NCBI GenBank assembly: GCA_964566175.1
Contig: CAZMHU010000012.1
Coordinates: 1-45,213 of the forward strand
Source: SIG589 sp964566175
GTDB lineage: Bacteria > Bacillota > Clostridia > Oscillospirales > Acutalibacteraceae
Length of the DNA stretch: 45,213 nt
Direction: 5' to 3'
Part shown: one piece after another, positions 33,199 through 41,280 of the stretch
Numbering within the stretch: position 1 is the stretch's first letter
How the letters are laid out: every line of letters starts with the position of its first letter
Translations under genes and position numbers: made by a program
Notes under the pieces: generated by a model
What the model saw: only the letters and a program-made list of their open reading frames with translations
Databases searched by the model: none
What the model was told of the DNA's origin: nothing

Positions 33199-33939
33199 TT
33201 ATTTACTTTGTACGATTTGATGCTTTTTGGTATATATATACCATTTTACAATTCCGTAAACGGTGTTTACAATCATTGCAACCTCGCAAATTGTGAGGAT
33301 ATACGAACCGGATTTGATATCCATTATAAGATAGAGGACAGATGTTATCAGCCACGCAACCCACTGCTCGCTGTAACGCAACAACAGAAGTACGCCGTTT
33401 GCCATTCCGACAGCCGATGCAAACGCTTCCCAATAAGACTCGTTTGAGCCGGGGATATTTTGCACCGCCCAACCGAAGAAAAGTCCGAATGCGATAACAC
33501 CGGCAATAATAAGAAGGCTTTGCCAAGGTTTAAGACGTTTAACTTCGGTCAGATTTTCATCTTCTGCGTCGGGGTGCTTGCTCCAACGTATAAAACTTAC
33601 AACGTCAATGGGTATCCAGAAAAGCATTATTGTTGCGGCAAGGGTGTACCAGCCGAGAACAAGTGCAGTCACAAGTTCCGCAATTTCGATAAACACGATA
33701 TCGATAATAAAGTTCCACTTGCTTTGCTTTGATATAAGCAGTTCGCATAGCGGGTTTGCAAGTGTATCGATAACAAAAAAGATAACAACGAAAGCGCCTT
33801 TTGCTCTTGCTTCCGCTTCAAGCATATATTCCGGAAAGAATATCAAAAAAGCGGCGGTGAGGAGAATTACCGTTGAAAGGTAAATAATTTGGTATGGTGT
33901 AAATGATTTTAAAAAACTTTTGATTTTTGCTGTATTCAT
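33199..33939 (-). CDS. pnuC: PnuC-family nicotinamide riboside transporter
   Basis: This 246-residue membrane protein has about seven hydrophobic segments and PnuC-type features, including WNFIIDIVFIEIAEL, the YSEQWVAWLITSVLYLIMDIKSG helix with its tryptophans, and the C-terminal YGIVKWYIYTKK. PnuC proteins facilitate uptake of nicotinamide riboside or related vitamins, which a kinase then traps. No NadR/kinase lies nearby, so the exact vitamin is uncertain. It follows the amidohydrolase gene by 3 nt. Confidence 0.85.
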   Translation of the reverse strand: MNTAKIKSFLKSFTPYQIIYLSTVILLTAAFLIFFPEYMLEAEARAKGAFVVIFFVIDTLANPLCELLISKQSKWNFIIDIVFIEIAELVTALVLGWYTLAATIMLFWIPIDVVSFIRWSKHPDAEDENLTEVKRLKPWQSLLIIAGVIAFGLFFGWAVQNIPGSNESYWEAFASAVGMANGVLLLLRYSEQWVAWLITSVLYLIMDIKSGSYILTICEVAMIVNTVYGIVKWYIYTKKHQIVQSK

Positions 33940-33942
33940 TTT

Positions 33943-34749
33943 TCAGTCTCTTTCTATATAGTCTTTGATTTTCGGGAAAGCGCGCAGACAGTTATAAAAA
34001 TAAACGTCGTCACGCTGTTCGCTTGAGAAAATTTTCTCGATGGTATAATCGTATTCCCCGATAGCGGTCAAATTTATAGGCGGACAAAAATCTGTACCGT
34101 AGAGAATTTTTTTGTATGTATCGGGAAATAGTTCTATTGCGTTTTTGAAGGTTTGAATTGCCCATTCGATATTCGCGCCTTCGTGAGTTCCCGGCTCGTA
34201 TGCGCCTGAAAAATCGGTATACATATTCGGCATTTCGTGTACTGTCTTTATGCACTCTTCAAAACGCGGGTCATCCATATGAGCGACGATAAAGTTGACA
34301 TCGGGAAAATCTGCGGCAGCATCCTTAACAAAACGGGCGGAAGAATCATCCATATCGTTGTCCGTCGGTAATACAAGCGAGCACGAGCCGGTGTGAAAGG
34401 TTACACTCAGGCGGTGCTTTCTTGCAAACTCATAAACAGGATAGAGCCGTTTGTCGTTTGCCTTGCCGGTTTGGTAGGTGAGATAAATTTTAAGACCGAC
34501 TACCGGATAGATATTTATTTTTTTTTCGATTTTATTGAGTTGGGATAAAATATCTCCGCTTATATCCACCGCCGGACAGATAAAAAGCCTTCTGTCGCCG
34601 AGCACGGTGTTGTAAATATCGTTTTCTATTCCGACACAAGAAAATTTATCAATAAATTCCATACACACAGCATATCCGTCGGTCTTTGAAAAATAGTCAC
34701 TTCGGATTTTTTCGTTTACGATGTGACAGTGACAGTCGATTTTTCTCAT
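33943..34749 (-). CDS. amidohydrolase-family metal-dependent hydrolase
   Basis: The ATG at 34749 has AGGAGG 9 nt upstream and gives 268 residues. The chain is a TIM barrel of the amidohydrolase-2 type: metal ligands DCHCH at the N-terminus, a lysine in VGLKIYLTYQTG, His in VTFHTGS and VAHMDD, and an Asp in LYGTDFCPP. Members are decarboxylases or hydrolases on small organic acids and amides; the substrate here is unknown. Coupling to PnuC hints at a vitamin-related compound, but that is only an inference. Confidence 0.85.
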   Translation of the reverse strand: MRKIDCHCHIVNEKIRSDYFSKTDGYAVCMEFIDKFSCVGIENDIYNTVLGDRRLFICPAVDISGDILSQLNKIEKKINIYPVVGLKIYLTYQTGKANDKRLYPVYEFARKHRLSVTFHTGSCSLVLPTDNDMDDSSARFVKDAAADFPDVNFIVAHMDDPRFEECIKTVHEMPNMYTDFSGAYEPGTHEGANIEWAIQTFKNAIELFPDTYKKILYGTDFCPPINLTAIGEYDYTIEKIFSSEQRDDVYFYNCLRAFPKIKDYIERD

Positions 34750-34781
34750 ATTACGATACCTCCTTTGCAAAATCGCATATT

Positions 34782-34810
34782 ATGATATCACATTTCGGCA
34801 ACAAAGTAAA
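34782..34810 (-). promoter_or_regulatory. sigma-A promoter of amidohydrolase-pnuC
   Basis: TTTACT and TATCAT with a 17-bp spacer on the minus strand. The rest of 34811-34980 is AT-rich with no gene. Confidence 0.75.
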
Positions 34811-34989
34811 CAGGGAAAACAAATCGCATTTGCGGAACTCGGTAGGCTCAAAGCAATACTTCGTTATAGTAATGCACTGTATTTTTATGTTGCTTTTTAT
34901 GCAATATAATGATATGATAATGACATAACAGAAAGCACAAAAAACAAAGAAGTTATTGTTTTTAATAAACCAAGGAGATAAAATGTTTT

Positions 34990-35379
34990 ATGAAAAGACG
35001 TATCATTTATATCGGAATTGCCGTAGTGTTGATTGCGGCTGTTGTTGTAATGTCTTGTCTTCTTATGGGCAAAAAGCAGGGAACTATTGTCGGTGATTGG
35101 GAAACCGATATAAAACTTGTCGAAGAGGGCGACACGAGTTATTTCATAGGAAATCACGAGGTTTTAAGTTTTTATAAAGACGGATCGGGACTGAAGGTTG
35201 CATATGGCCTCGGAGATCGCACGACCGAAACGGTTTTTGATTATACAATAGACGGCGAGTGGCTGACAATAAGCGCAGTAGGCAATCCGGACGCCGAGTT
35301 TAAATTTTCGATAAACGGAGATTCCCTCACGATGGAGAGCATGGGTATGAGCGTTGAATATGAACGTATAAACAAATAA
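34990..35379 (+). CDS. small membrane-anchored protein of unknown function
   Basis: The 129 residues start with a basic tip and a hydrophobic segment (IIYIGIAVVLIAAVVVMSCLLMG). A Cys within it does not form a good lipobox, so an uncleaved anchor is likeliest. The rest is a small extracytoplasmic beta-rich domain (GTIVGDWETDI, VLSFYKDGSG, FKFSINGDSLTMES) with the pattern of DUF5640/lipocalin-like stress proteins, which is a tentative resemblance. An AAGGAG lies about 12 nt before this ATG. It is monocistronic and closed by a terminator. Confidence 0.75.
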   Translation: MKRRIIYIGIAVVLIAAVVVMSCLLMGKKQGTIVGDWETDIKLVEEGDTSYFIGNHEVLSFYKDGSGLKVAYGLGDRTTETVFDYTIDGEWLTISAVGNPDAEFKFSINGDSLTMESMGMSVEYERINK

Positions 35380-35409
35380 AAAATACACCGCCGCAGCGGT
35401 GTATTTTTT
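35378..35409. terminator. bidirectional terminator between convergent genes
   Basis: AAAAAATACACCGC and GCGGTGTATTTTTT form a near-perfect symmetric stem. Its right end overlaps the stop codon of the minus-strand membrane protein. Confidence 0.92.
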
Positions 35410-36217
35410 ATTTGTTTTTCTTGATTATGCGAATATTGGAAACGAGCAAAACCAAAACGGCAAGAAGTGCCATATTTCCGAAAACGGTATATATTATTCC
35501 GGTTATAAGGGAATACATACATTCGCTTGTAATGTTGAGTTTTGCTATGCTGCCCGATAATGTCAAAACCAAGGGCAGCAAAAATATCATAAGTGTCGAG
35601 CCGACCGAAAAACTAACACGGTAGTAAAGAAAATCCGATTTGTTCATACGCTTTACCGTGAGCATAAGCAGTGCGGAAAGTATTATCAGTGCCGCACCCG
35701 CCAAATATGCCGTGGGGGATAGCAGATTATAACCCTTTGCGGCATAACGCATAATTCGTGAATTTACGATATCGTTATAGGGCGCGCAAAGATAGTTTAC
35801 AAAACGTGTAATGTTCTCGTCACTGTCGGAGCGGTCGGTTGCAGAGGTATAGTCTGCGGTCATTTCATATTCCGAAATATCTTTTTTCATCTTTTCGGAA
35901 AAGGCGGTGCTGTCAAAACTACTGCCGTCATAGGCAGAACTTAAGGCTTTTTTGATATCCGCAAAAAGGTCATCTTCCGATATTCCGTTTTTGAAAAAGT
36001 CGTCCGGCAGACCTCCCGAAACAACGCGGGCATTAAGTTCTTCGGTTATTTCCGTTTCGGCCTTTTTTGCAAAATCAGTGCTGTTCATTACAAAAAGCAG
36101 GCTTTTTTCGGAGAGCGTCGCAGTTATCGATAGCAACACAGCGGAAAGCGCGAAAAGCAGTGTCGCGGCAAATGAGAGGAACAGACTTATAATTTTTCTC
36201 AAAAGTTCTTTATTCAT
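35408..36217 (-). CDS. polytopic membrane protein of the sortase operon
   Basis: The ATG at 36217 follows GAGGTGG; a GTG 9 nt further upstream is in that site. The 269 residues have one N-terminal membrane helix, an extracytoplasmic acidic region of about 120 residues (rich in Ser, Asp and Glu) and three C-terminal helices (YLAGAALIILSALLMLTV onward). I do not recognise the family. Being 11 nt downstream of the sortase, it is probably an accessory to surface-protein anchoring. Confidence 0.78.
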   Translation of the reverse strand: MNKELLRKIISLFLSFAATLLFALSAVLLSITATLSEKSLLFVMNSTDFAKKAETEITEELNARVVSGGLPDDFFKNGISEDDLFADIKKALSSAYDGSSFDSTAFSEKMKKDISEYEMTADYTSATDRSDSDENITRFVNYLCAPYNDIVNSRIMRYAAKGYNLLSPTAYLAGAALIILSALLMLTVKRMNKSDFLYYRVSFSVGSTLMIFLLPLVLTLSGSIAKLNITSECMYSLITGIIYTVFGNMALLAVLVLLVSNIRIIKKNK

Positions 36218-36228
36218 CGCTGCCACCT

Positions 36229-36888
36229 CTATTTGTCATACAAAATCTTAGGTCCCGAAACATATTTGCAGTAAACAAAATATCTTTCATTGGTGAGACC
36301 GAGCATATTAAAGGGATAACAGGTGTAAATTATAAGATTTTCGTAATCGGCGGTGATGTCATATGCGGTGCTGTCGGTTGATTTACAGACGGCGGTGCGT
36401 TCTATTTCATAAACATAGTCGCCATAATTTGTGTTAAGCATAACTTTATCGCCGATTTCCGCCTCACCGAGTGTGTGTAAAAACGAGTTATTATGACCCG
36501 AAAGCAAAACCGTACTGCCGCTTCCGACAAACATACTGCCGTTATATTGGCATACGCCCTTTTTGAGAAGTTTTGTGTTGTCGCCGTAATAAACCGGAAC
36601 GTCAATATCGGCGGTTTCAATTATAAGTTCGGCATATTTATCGCCGTAGTTCGGAAACGTTATTAAACTTGACGGAACGGTTTCGGTATAGCCGTCAAGT
36701 CGATTGGTCATTAAATCTTCCGATTCATATTCCGTAATGCCGCCGGTCACCAAATTCCACACACCGATAAGCGGATTTATAAGTGAGCCGAAGGTAATAT
36801 AAATCAAAAGATATCCGGCTATAGCAAAGGCTAATGGCGTTATAATAAACGACATTAGCCTTTTGTTAGCCTTGATATGTTTGCTCAA
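36229..36888 (-). CDS. sortase, class D-like
   Basis: Sortases cleave a sorting motif on exported proteins and join them to the cell wall. The 219-residue protein has an N-terminal membrane anchor (residues 13-35) and an extracellular beta-barrel with the full catalytic triad: H132 (LLSGHNNSF), C190 (IIYTCYPF) and R202 (TNERYFVY). The TCYPF form and general layout resemble class D sortases. It begins directly after the stop of the small surface protein, its probable substrate. Confidence 0.9.
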   Translation of the reverse strand: MSKHIKANKRLMSFIITPLAFAIAGYLLIYITFGSLINPLIGVWNLVTGGITEYESEDLMTNRLDGYTETVPSSLITFPNYGDKYAELIIETADIDVPVYYGDNTKLLKKGVCQYNGSMFVGSGSTVLLSGHNNSFLHTLGEAEIGDKVMLNTNYGDYVYEIERTAVCKSTDSTAYDITADYENLIIYTCYPFNMLGLTNERYFVYCKYVSGPKILYDK

Positions 36889-37485
36889 TTAGAAAAGTTC
36901 CGCTTTCTTTGCGGTGAATACAGAACCTGTAACGAGTGCCATGAAAGCAGCGCCGATAACGAGCATAAGAGCAACGTTAACGTCAGCACCTGTTGACTTG
37001 ATAACAGCGGTATTCTCAAACTTTACAGTGCCGGCGGCGTCGGTGATAATGACCTTATTGCCGTCAAAAGTGAGAGAAAGGTCTGTAACTGCGGCAGCGG
37101 TCTGACCTGCGTTCAAAACAGCGGTTCTGACATCTGCGGGAAGATTCTTAACCTCAACCTTGCCGTTCTTAACAACGGTCGGGTCGGCAGCAACTGCGGC
37201 GGAAATCTTGGTTTTACCGACTTCAATCTGTGCAACGATTTCGTTGTACTGAGTTTCGGTCAAGTCGCCCTGTGTGCTGGCAAAATATGATTTAGCCTGA
37301 TTTACATAATCAGCGGGGATTGCGAATGTGGCAGTTGTTGTGCCGGTTGTGATGTCAAGTTTGTTACCGAGGAGAGCAATAATCTTCTGTTCATAATCAC
37401 CGTAAGTTCCGGCGGCAGAAGCACTTACTGCAACCAAAGTGAACATAAGGATGAATGTCATAACGAGTGCGAGAATTTTTTTCAT
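36889..37485 (-). CDS. small sortase-substrate surface protein
   Basis: The ATG at 37485 follows AGAGG by 8 nt. The 198-residue precursor has a signal peptide (KKILALVMTFILMFTLVAVSASA), a compact domain of about 130 residues without known homology to me, and a C-terminal anchor: VIKSTGADVN, a hydrophobic stretch, and the tail FTAKKAELF. The pentad K-S-T-G-A takes the place of LPXTG, so the adjacent sortase is expected to recognise a divergent signal. It is the first gene of the three-gene operon. Confidence 0.85.
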   Translation of the reverse strand: MKKILALVMTFILMFTLVAVSASAAGTYGDYEQKIIALLGNKLDITTGTTTATFAIPADYVNQAKSYFASTQGDLTETQYNEIVAQIEVGKTKISAAVAADPTVVKNGKVEVKNLPADVRTAVLNAGQTAAAVTDLSLTFDGNKVIITDAAGTVKFENTAVIKSTGADVNVALMLVIGAAFMALVTGSVFTAKKAELF

Positions 37486-37515
37486 AACAAAAACCTCTTT
37501 CATATATTTTTTTTG

Positions 37516-37544
37516 ATTATATCATATCGGCACAAAAAAGTAAA
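37516..37544 (-). promoter_or_regulatory. sigma-A promoter of the sortase operon
   Basis: TTTACT and TATAAT with a 17-bp spacer on the minus strand, about 20 nt before the ribosome site. Confidence 0.78.
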
Positions 37545-37645
37545 CTGTTTTTTTGAAAAAATAATATATTTTTTCTTAAATTGCTTCTTCTAATTTTATG
37601 CAACATTTGGTATAATACTATAATAGGTAGATTGGCGGTGTTGTT

Positions 37646-38407
37646 TTGAATATTGAAATTAACGGAATTAACATACATTATATTGATGAGGGCGAGGGCG
37701 CTCCGGTGCTAATGCTTCACGGTTGGGGGTCGTCTTCTGCGGCGTACCGCGGGATAATAAATTTGCTTTCGGGCAGATTTCGCTGCATAGCGCCCGATTT
37801 TCCCGGTTGCGGTGAAAGCGGTATTATGCCCGACGCATGGACTCTTGACGATTATACACGTTTTGTGAAGAACTTTTGTGATGCACTCGGACTGAAAGAT
37901 CCTATTATGTTCGGTCATTCGCACGGCGGACGCGTTACATTGAAAATGGCGGCAAACAAAATTTTGTGCCCGAAGAAAATAGTCTTGCTTGACTCGGCGG
38001 GTCTTATTCCGAAAAAAAGTTTTAAAAGCAAGGTTCGCGCACGCAATTTTAAACTTATCAAACGTGTTCTAACGTCGAAACCGCTTGCGGGACACTGCGA
38101 CGGTCTGCTTGAGCGTGCAAGGCGGCATTACGGTTCTGCCGACTACAACGCCGCGCCCCCTGTGCTTCGCAAGACACTTGTTAATCTTGTCAATACCGAT
38201 ATACGTAACGAACTTCCGTCAGTAATGGCATCGACATTGCTCATTTGGGGCGAGAACGACACGGCAACGCCCCTTGCCGATGCGAAAATTATCGAAAGTC
38301 TTATAAAGGATTGCGGGCTGTGCGTAATTCCCAATACGGGTCACTGGTCATTTGTCGAAAACCCAACCCTTGCCCACGCAATAATCAAAAGTTTTTTAGG
38401 AGTTTGA
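37646..38407 (+). CDS. alpha/beta hydrolase
   Basis: This 253-residue protein has the alpha/beta-hydrolase fold: oxyanion-region HGWGSSSAAY near residue 25, nucleophile elbow GHSHGG with S92, a late Asp in WGENDTATP, and the catalytic His in NTGHWSF. It is cytosolic. The start is TTG, as no in-frame ATG is near and the upstream GGCGGTG is the only ribosome-like site. It lies 4 nt before the MurF-like gene, so the two are coupled, but its substrate is unknown. Confidence 0.88.
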   Translation: MNIEINGINIHYIDEGEGAPVLMLHGWGSSSAAYRGIINLLSGRFRCIAPDFPGCGESGIMPDAWTLDDYTRFVKNFCDALGLKDPIMFGHSHGGRVTLKMAANKILCPKKIVLLDSAGLIPKKSFKSKVRARNFKLIKRVLTSKPLAGHCDGLLERARRHYGSADYNAAPPVLRKTLVNLVNTDIRNELPSVMASTLLIWGENDTATPLADAKIIESLIKDCGLCVIPNTGHWSFVENPTLAHAIIKSFLGV

Positions 38408-38411
38408 TTTT

Positions 38412-40058
38412 ATGACGGTTTATATTGCCGCAAAAGCAGTTTTTTTGATAATAATATGCGTGCTTGCCACGCTCAATACCACGCGCCAGTACCAAATGTT
38501 ACAGCAAAATTCGTATTTTGCCTCGCGTTACTATGGCTGGCTCAAAGAAAACAGGCGTTTAATCGGTGTTAATGTTTTGTGCCTGTTGCTCGGTGCCATA
38601 TGCGGAGCGTTTCTTTTCGGTCGAACACAACTTTGGGGACTTATCGACGATACGCCATTTGCCGAAAAAAACGTCGCACTTGTCTTTAATTTTGCGGGAG
38701 CGGTGCTTTTGGCGATATTCGCACTTGCGGCATACATAATGGCTGTGAGAGCGGTACGCCGAAACAAAAGTTCGATAAAGCCGCTTGTCGTGACGGCAAG
38801 AATAAAACGTATGTACTGCGTGTCGGCATTTTTTGCCGTTGCGGCAGCCGCTCTTTCGTTTTTCTTTGACGGTGTAGCGGGTTTTGCCGCTTGGTGTGTG
38901 CTTGTGATTCTTTGCTTTGTGCCGTCGCTTAATGTGCTTTTGACGCTTTTTGTTACAAAACCGGCGGAAAAACTTATTGCCGCACATTATATAAACGATG
39001 CGAAAAAAATTCTTTCCGGTAACAAAAATATGACAACTCTCGGAATTACGGGAAGTTACGGAAAAACAAGCACAAAGTTTATAATAAAACGCATTTTGGA
39101 CGAGGCATATAATGTTGTTGCCACGCCGGGCAGTTTCAATACTCCTATGGGTGTTGTGCGAACCGTCAGGGAAAAACTGCGTCCCGAAACAAATATCTTT
39201 ATTTGCGAAATGGGCGCGAAAAAACGCGGCGATATTAAAGAAATATGCGACATTGCCAAACCGCAACTCGGAGTCATAACATCGGTCGGCCCGCAACACC
39301 TTGACACTTTCGGAAGTGTCGAAACGGTTGCCGATACGAAGTTTGAACTTGCCGATGCCGCAAGTGAAGTGTTTTTAAACTTTGATAACGAAATAATCAA
39401 AAATCGCGCGGACGGATATAACCACACTTCCTATGGAACGACCCCCGACTGCGATGTCTATGCCGATAATATTTCATACGGAAGTTTCGGAGCGTCTTTT
39501 AACGTTATGTGCGACGGCGACTGTATTCCGCTTATTACAAAACTTCTCGGAAAACACAACGTGCTTAATATCACGGCAGGCGTTGCGGTTGCAAAGCGTC
39601 TCGGCATTGCCGATAACGCAATCGAATATGCCGTTTCGCGTCTAACACCAACAGCCCACAGGCTTGAACTGAAAAGTTTTATAAACGGTTCGTTGCTGAT
39701 AGACGATGCTTATAACGCAAACCCCGAGGGCTGTATTGAGGCGGTAAACGTTCTTGCGAGTTTTGAAAACAAGAAAAAAATTATTGTTACACCGGGTCTT
39801 GTCGAACTCGGCGAGCGGGAATATGAATGTAATTATAATTTGGGACTTGCGGCGGCAGAAAAATGCGATATAATTATACTTGTCGGAAAACAGCGCGCAG
39901 TACCTATGGCTAATGCGGCTTCGGACAGCGGCTTTGACAGTGAAAATCTTCACGTTGTTTCAAGTTTCACCGATGCTATGGCACTATTGCAAACACTGAC
40001 AAACCCCGACACAGTTACTCTTTTCGAGAACGACTTGCCCGATAATTATTTAAAATAG
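38412..40058 (+). CDS. membrane-anchored MurF-like Mur ligase
   Basis: The 548-residue protein has four hydrophobic segments in the first 180 residues, then a Mur-ligase core: ATP loop GITGSYGKTSTKF near residue 214, EMGAKKRGDI, the VGPQHLDTFGS segment, and LIDDAYNANPEG. This places it with MurF (UDP-MurNAc-tripeptide:D-Ala-D-Ala ligase), but with an unusual membrane-bound N-terminal domain replacing the normal UDP-sugar-binding one. The next gene is ddl, which supplies D-Ala-D-Ala, supporting a peptidoglycan role. Whether it is the housekeeping MurF is not certain. Confidence 0.88.
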   Translation: MTVYIAAKAVFLIIICVLATLNTTRQYQMLQQNSYFASRYYGWLKENRRLIGVNVLCLLLGAICGAFLFGRTQLWGLIDDTPFAEKNVALVFNFAGAVLLAIFALAAYIMAVRAVRRNKSSIKPLVVTARIKRMYCVSAFFAVAAAALSFFFDGVAGFAAWCVLVILCFVPSLNVLLTLFVTKPAEKLIAAHYINDAKKILSGNKNMTTLGITGSYGKTSTKFIIKRILDEAYNVVATPGSFNTPMGVVRTVREKLRPETNIFICEMGAKKRGDIKEICDIAKPQLGVITSVGPQHLDTFGSVETVADTKFELADAASEVFLNFDNEIIKNRADGYNHTSYGTTPDCDVYADNISYGSFGASFNVMCDGDCIPLITKLLGKHNVLNITAGVAVAKRLGIADNAIEYAVSRLTPTAHRLELKSFINGSLLIDDAYNANPEGCIEAVNVLASFENKKKIIVTPGLVELGEREYECNYNLGLAAAEKCDIIILVGKQRAVPMANAASDSGFDSENLHVVSSFTDAMALLQTLTNPDTVTLFENDLPDNYLK

Positions 40059-40081
40059 AAAATCCTTTGGAGGAATTTACA

Positions 40082-41278
40082 ATGCAGATAAATCTTGCTG
40101 TTTTTTTTGGATGTTGCTCGGTTGAGCATGAGGTTTCGATTATTTCCGCCGTTCAGGCAATGCACAGTATAAACCGCGAAAAATATAATGTTATTCCCGT
40201 TTATGTGACCAAAAGCGGAGAAACATTTTCAGGCGACGCACTGTTTGATATAGCAGAGTATAAAAATTTGCCTGCTCTTATGAAGAAAATAAAAAGGGTT
40301 ACTTTGAGTCGCGAGGGTGTTGACGTTGTTATGACGTATGACGGCGGTGTTTTCTCAAAACGCAAACAGAAAATCGATGTTGCTTTCCCGATAGTACACG
40401 GCACAAACTGTGAAGACGGAACAATACAGGGACTTTTCGAGTTTTTAAGACTGCCCTATGTCGGATGTGATATAATCTCGTCCGCCGTCGGAATGGATAA
40501 AGCCGTTTTCAAGGATGTTATGACCGCCGCGGGACTTCCCGTTTTGCCCTGCATTCGTTTTTATTCCAGAGAATATTTCGCACAGCGCGATAACATTTTA
40601 GACCGTATTGAAAAAGAAATCAGTATGCCGGTTATCGTAAAACCCGCAAACCTCGGTTCAAGTGTCGGTATAACAAAAGCGGGAAGTCGTGCGGAACTTG
40701 CCGATGCGATTGACTTGGCGTGTTCTTTTGCCGATAAGGTTTTGGTAGAACGCGCGGTAACAGAACTGCGTGAGATAAACTGTTCGGTGCTCGGCGATTA
40801 TGACGAGTGCGAGGCGTCGGTTTGCGAAGAGCCGTTTATGCACGACGATATTCTTTCGTTTGAGGATAAATATATGGGCGGCGGTAAAAAGAGCGGAGCG
40901 TCAAAGGGTATGTCGTCGCTCTCGCGTAAACTCCCTGCCGATTTGAGCGAAGAGAAATCAAACGAAATACGCGCGCTTGCAACAAAAGCCTTCAAGGCGA
41001 TCGGCGGTTGCGGAATAACACGTATTGATTTTATTATCGATACCGCTGATGGCGATAAAGTATATATCAATGAGCCCAATACAATCCCCGGTTCGCTCGC
41101 TTTTTACCTTTGGGAAGAAAGCGGAATTAAATATACGGAACTGCTTGACCGTGCGGTTGACCTTGCTTTCAAGCGTCAGCGCAAACGCGAAACGCTCAAC
41201 TTTACGTTTGAGTCGAATATACTCTCGGGCGTAGGCGATTTGACGGGAGCAAAGGGCGCTAAAGGTGCTAAGGGTTAA
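40082..41278 (+). CDS. ddl: D-alanine--D-alanine (or related) ligase
   Basis: This ATP-grasp enzyme joins two D-amino acids for the peptidoglycan stem. I start at the ATG at 40082 with GGAGG 8 nt upstream. The 398 residues have the EHEVSIISA motif, PVIVKPANLGSSVGITKA, and the metal-binding region RIDFI and INEPNTIPGSLAF. The C-terminus ends in three tandem GAK units and a glycine, which is unusual. The overall length and insertions resemble Ddl/VanG-type enzymes, and residue-level specificity (D-Ala versus D-Ser or D-Lac) cannot be told by eye. Confidence 0.93.
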   Translation: MQINLAVFFGCCSVEHEVSIISAVQAMHSINREKYNVIPVYVTKSGETFSGDALFDIAEYKNLPALMKKIKRVTLSREGVDVVMTYDGGVFSKRKQKIDVAFPIVHGTNCEDGTIQGLFEFLRLPYVGCDIISSAVGMDKAVFKDVMTAAGLPVLPCIRFYSREYFAQRDNILDRIEKEISMPVIVKPANLGSSVGITKAGSRAELADAIDLACSFADKVLVERAVTELREINCSVLGDYDECEASVCEEPFMHDDILSFEDKYMGGGKKSGASKGMSSLSRKLPADLSEEKSNEIRALATKAFKAIGGCGITRIDFIIDTADGDKVYINEPNTIPGSLAFYLWEESGIKYTELLDRAVDLAFKRQRKRETLNFTFESNILSGVGDLTGAKGAKGAKG

Positions 41279-41280
41279 TT

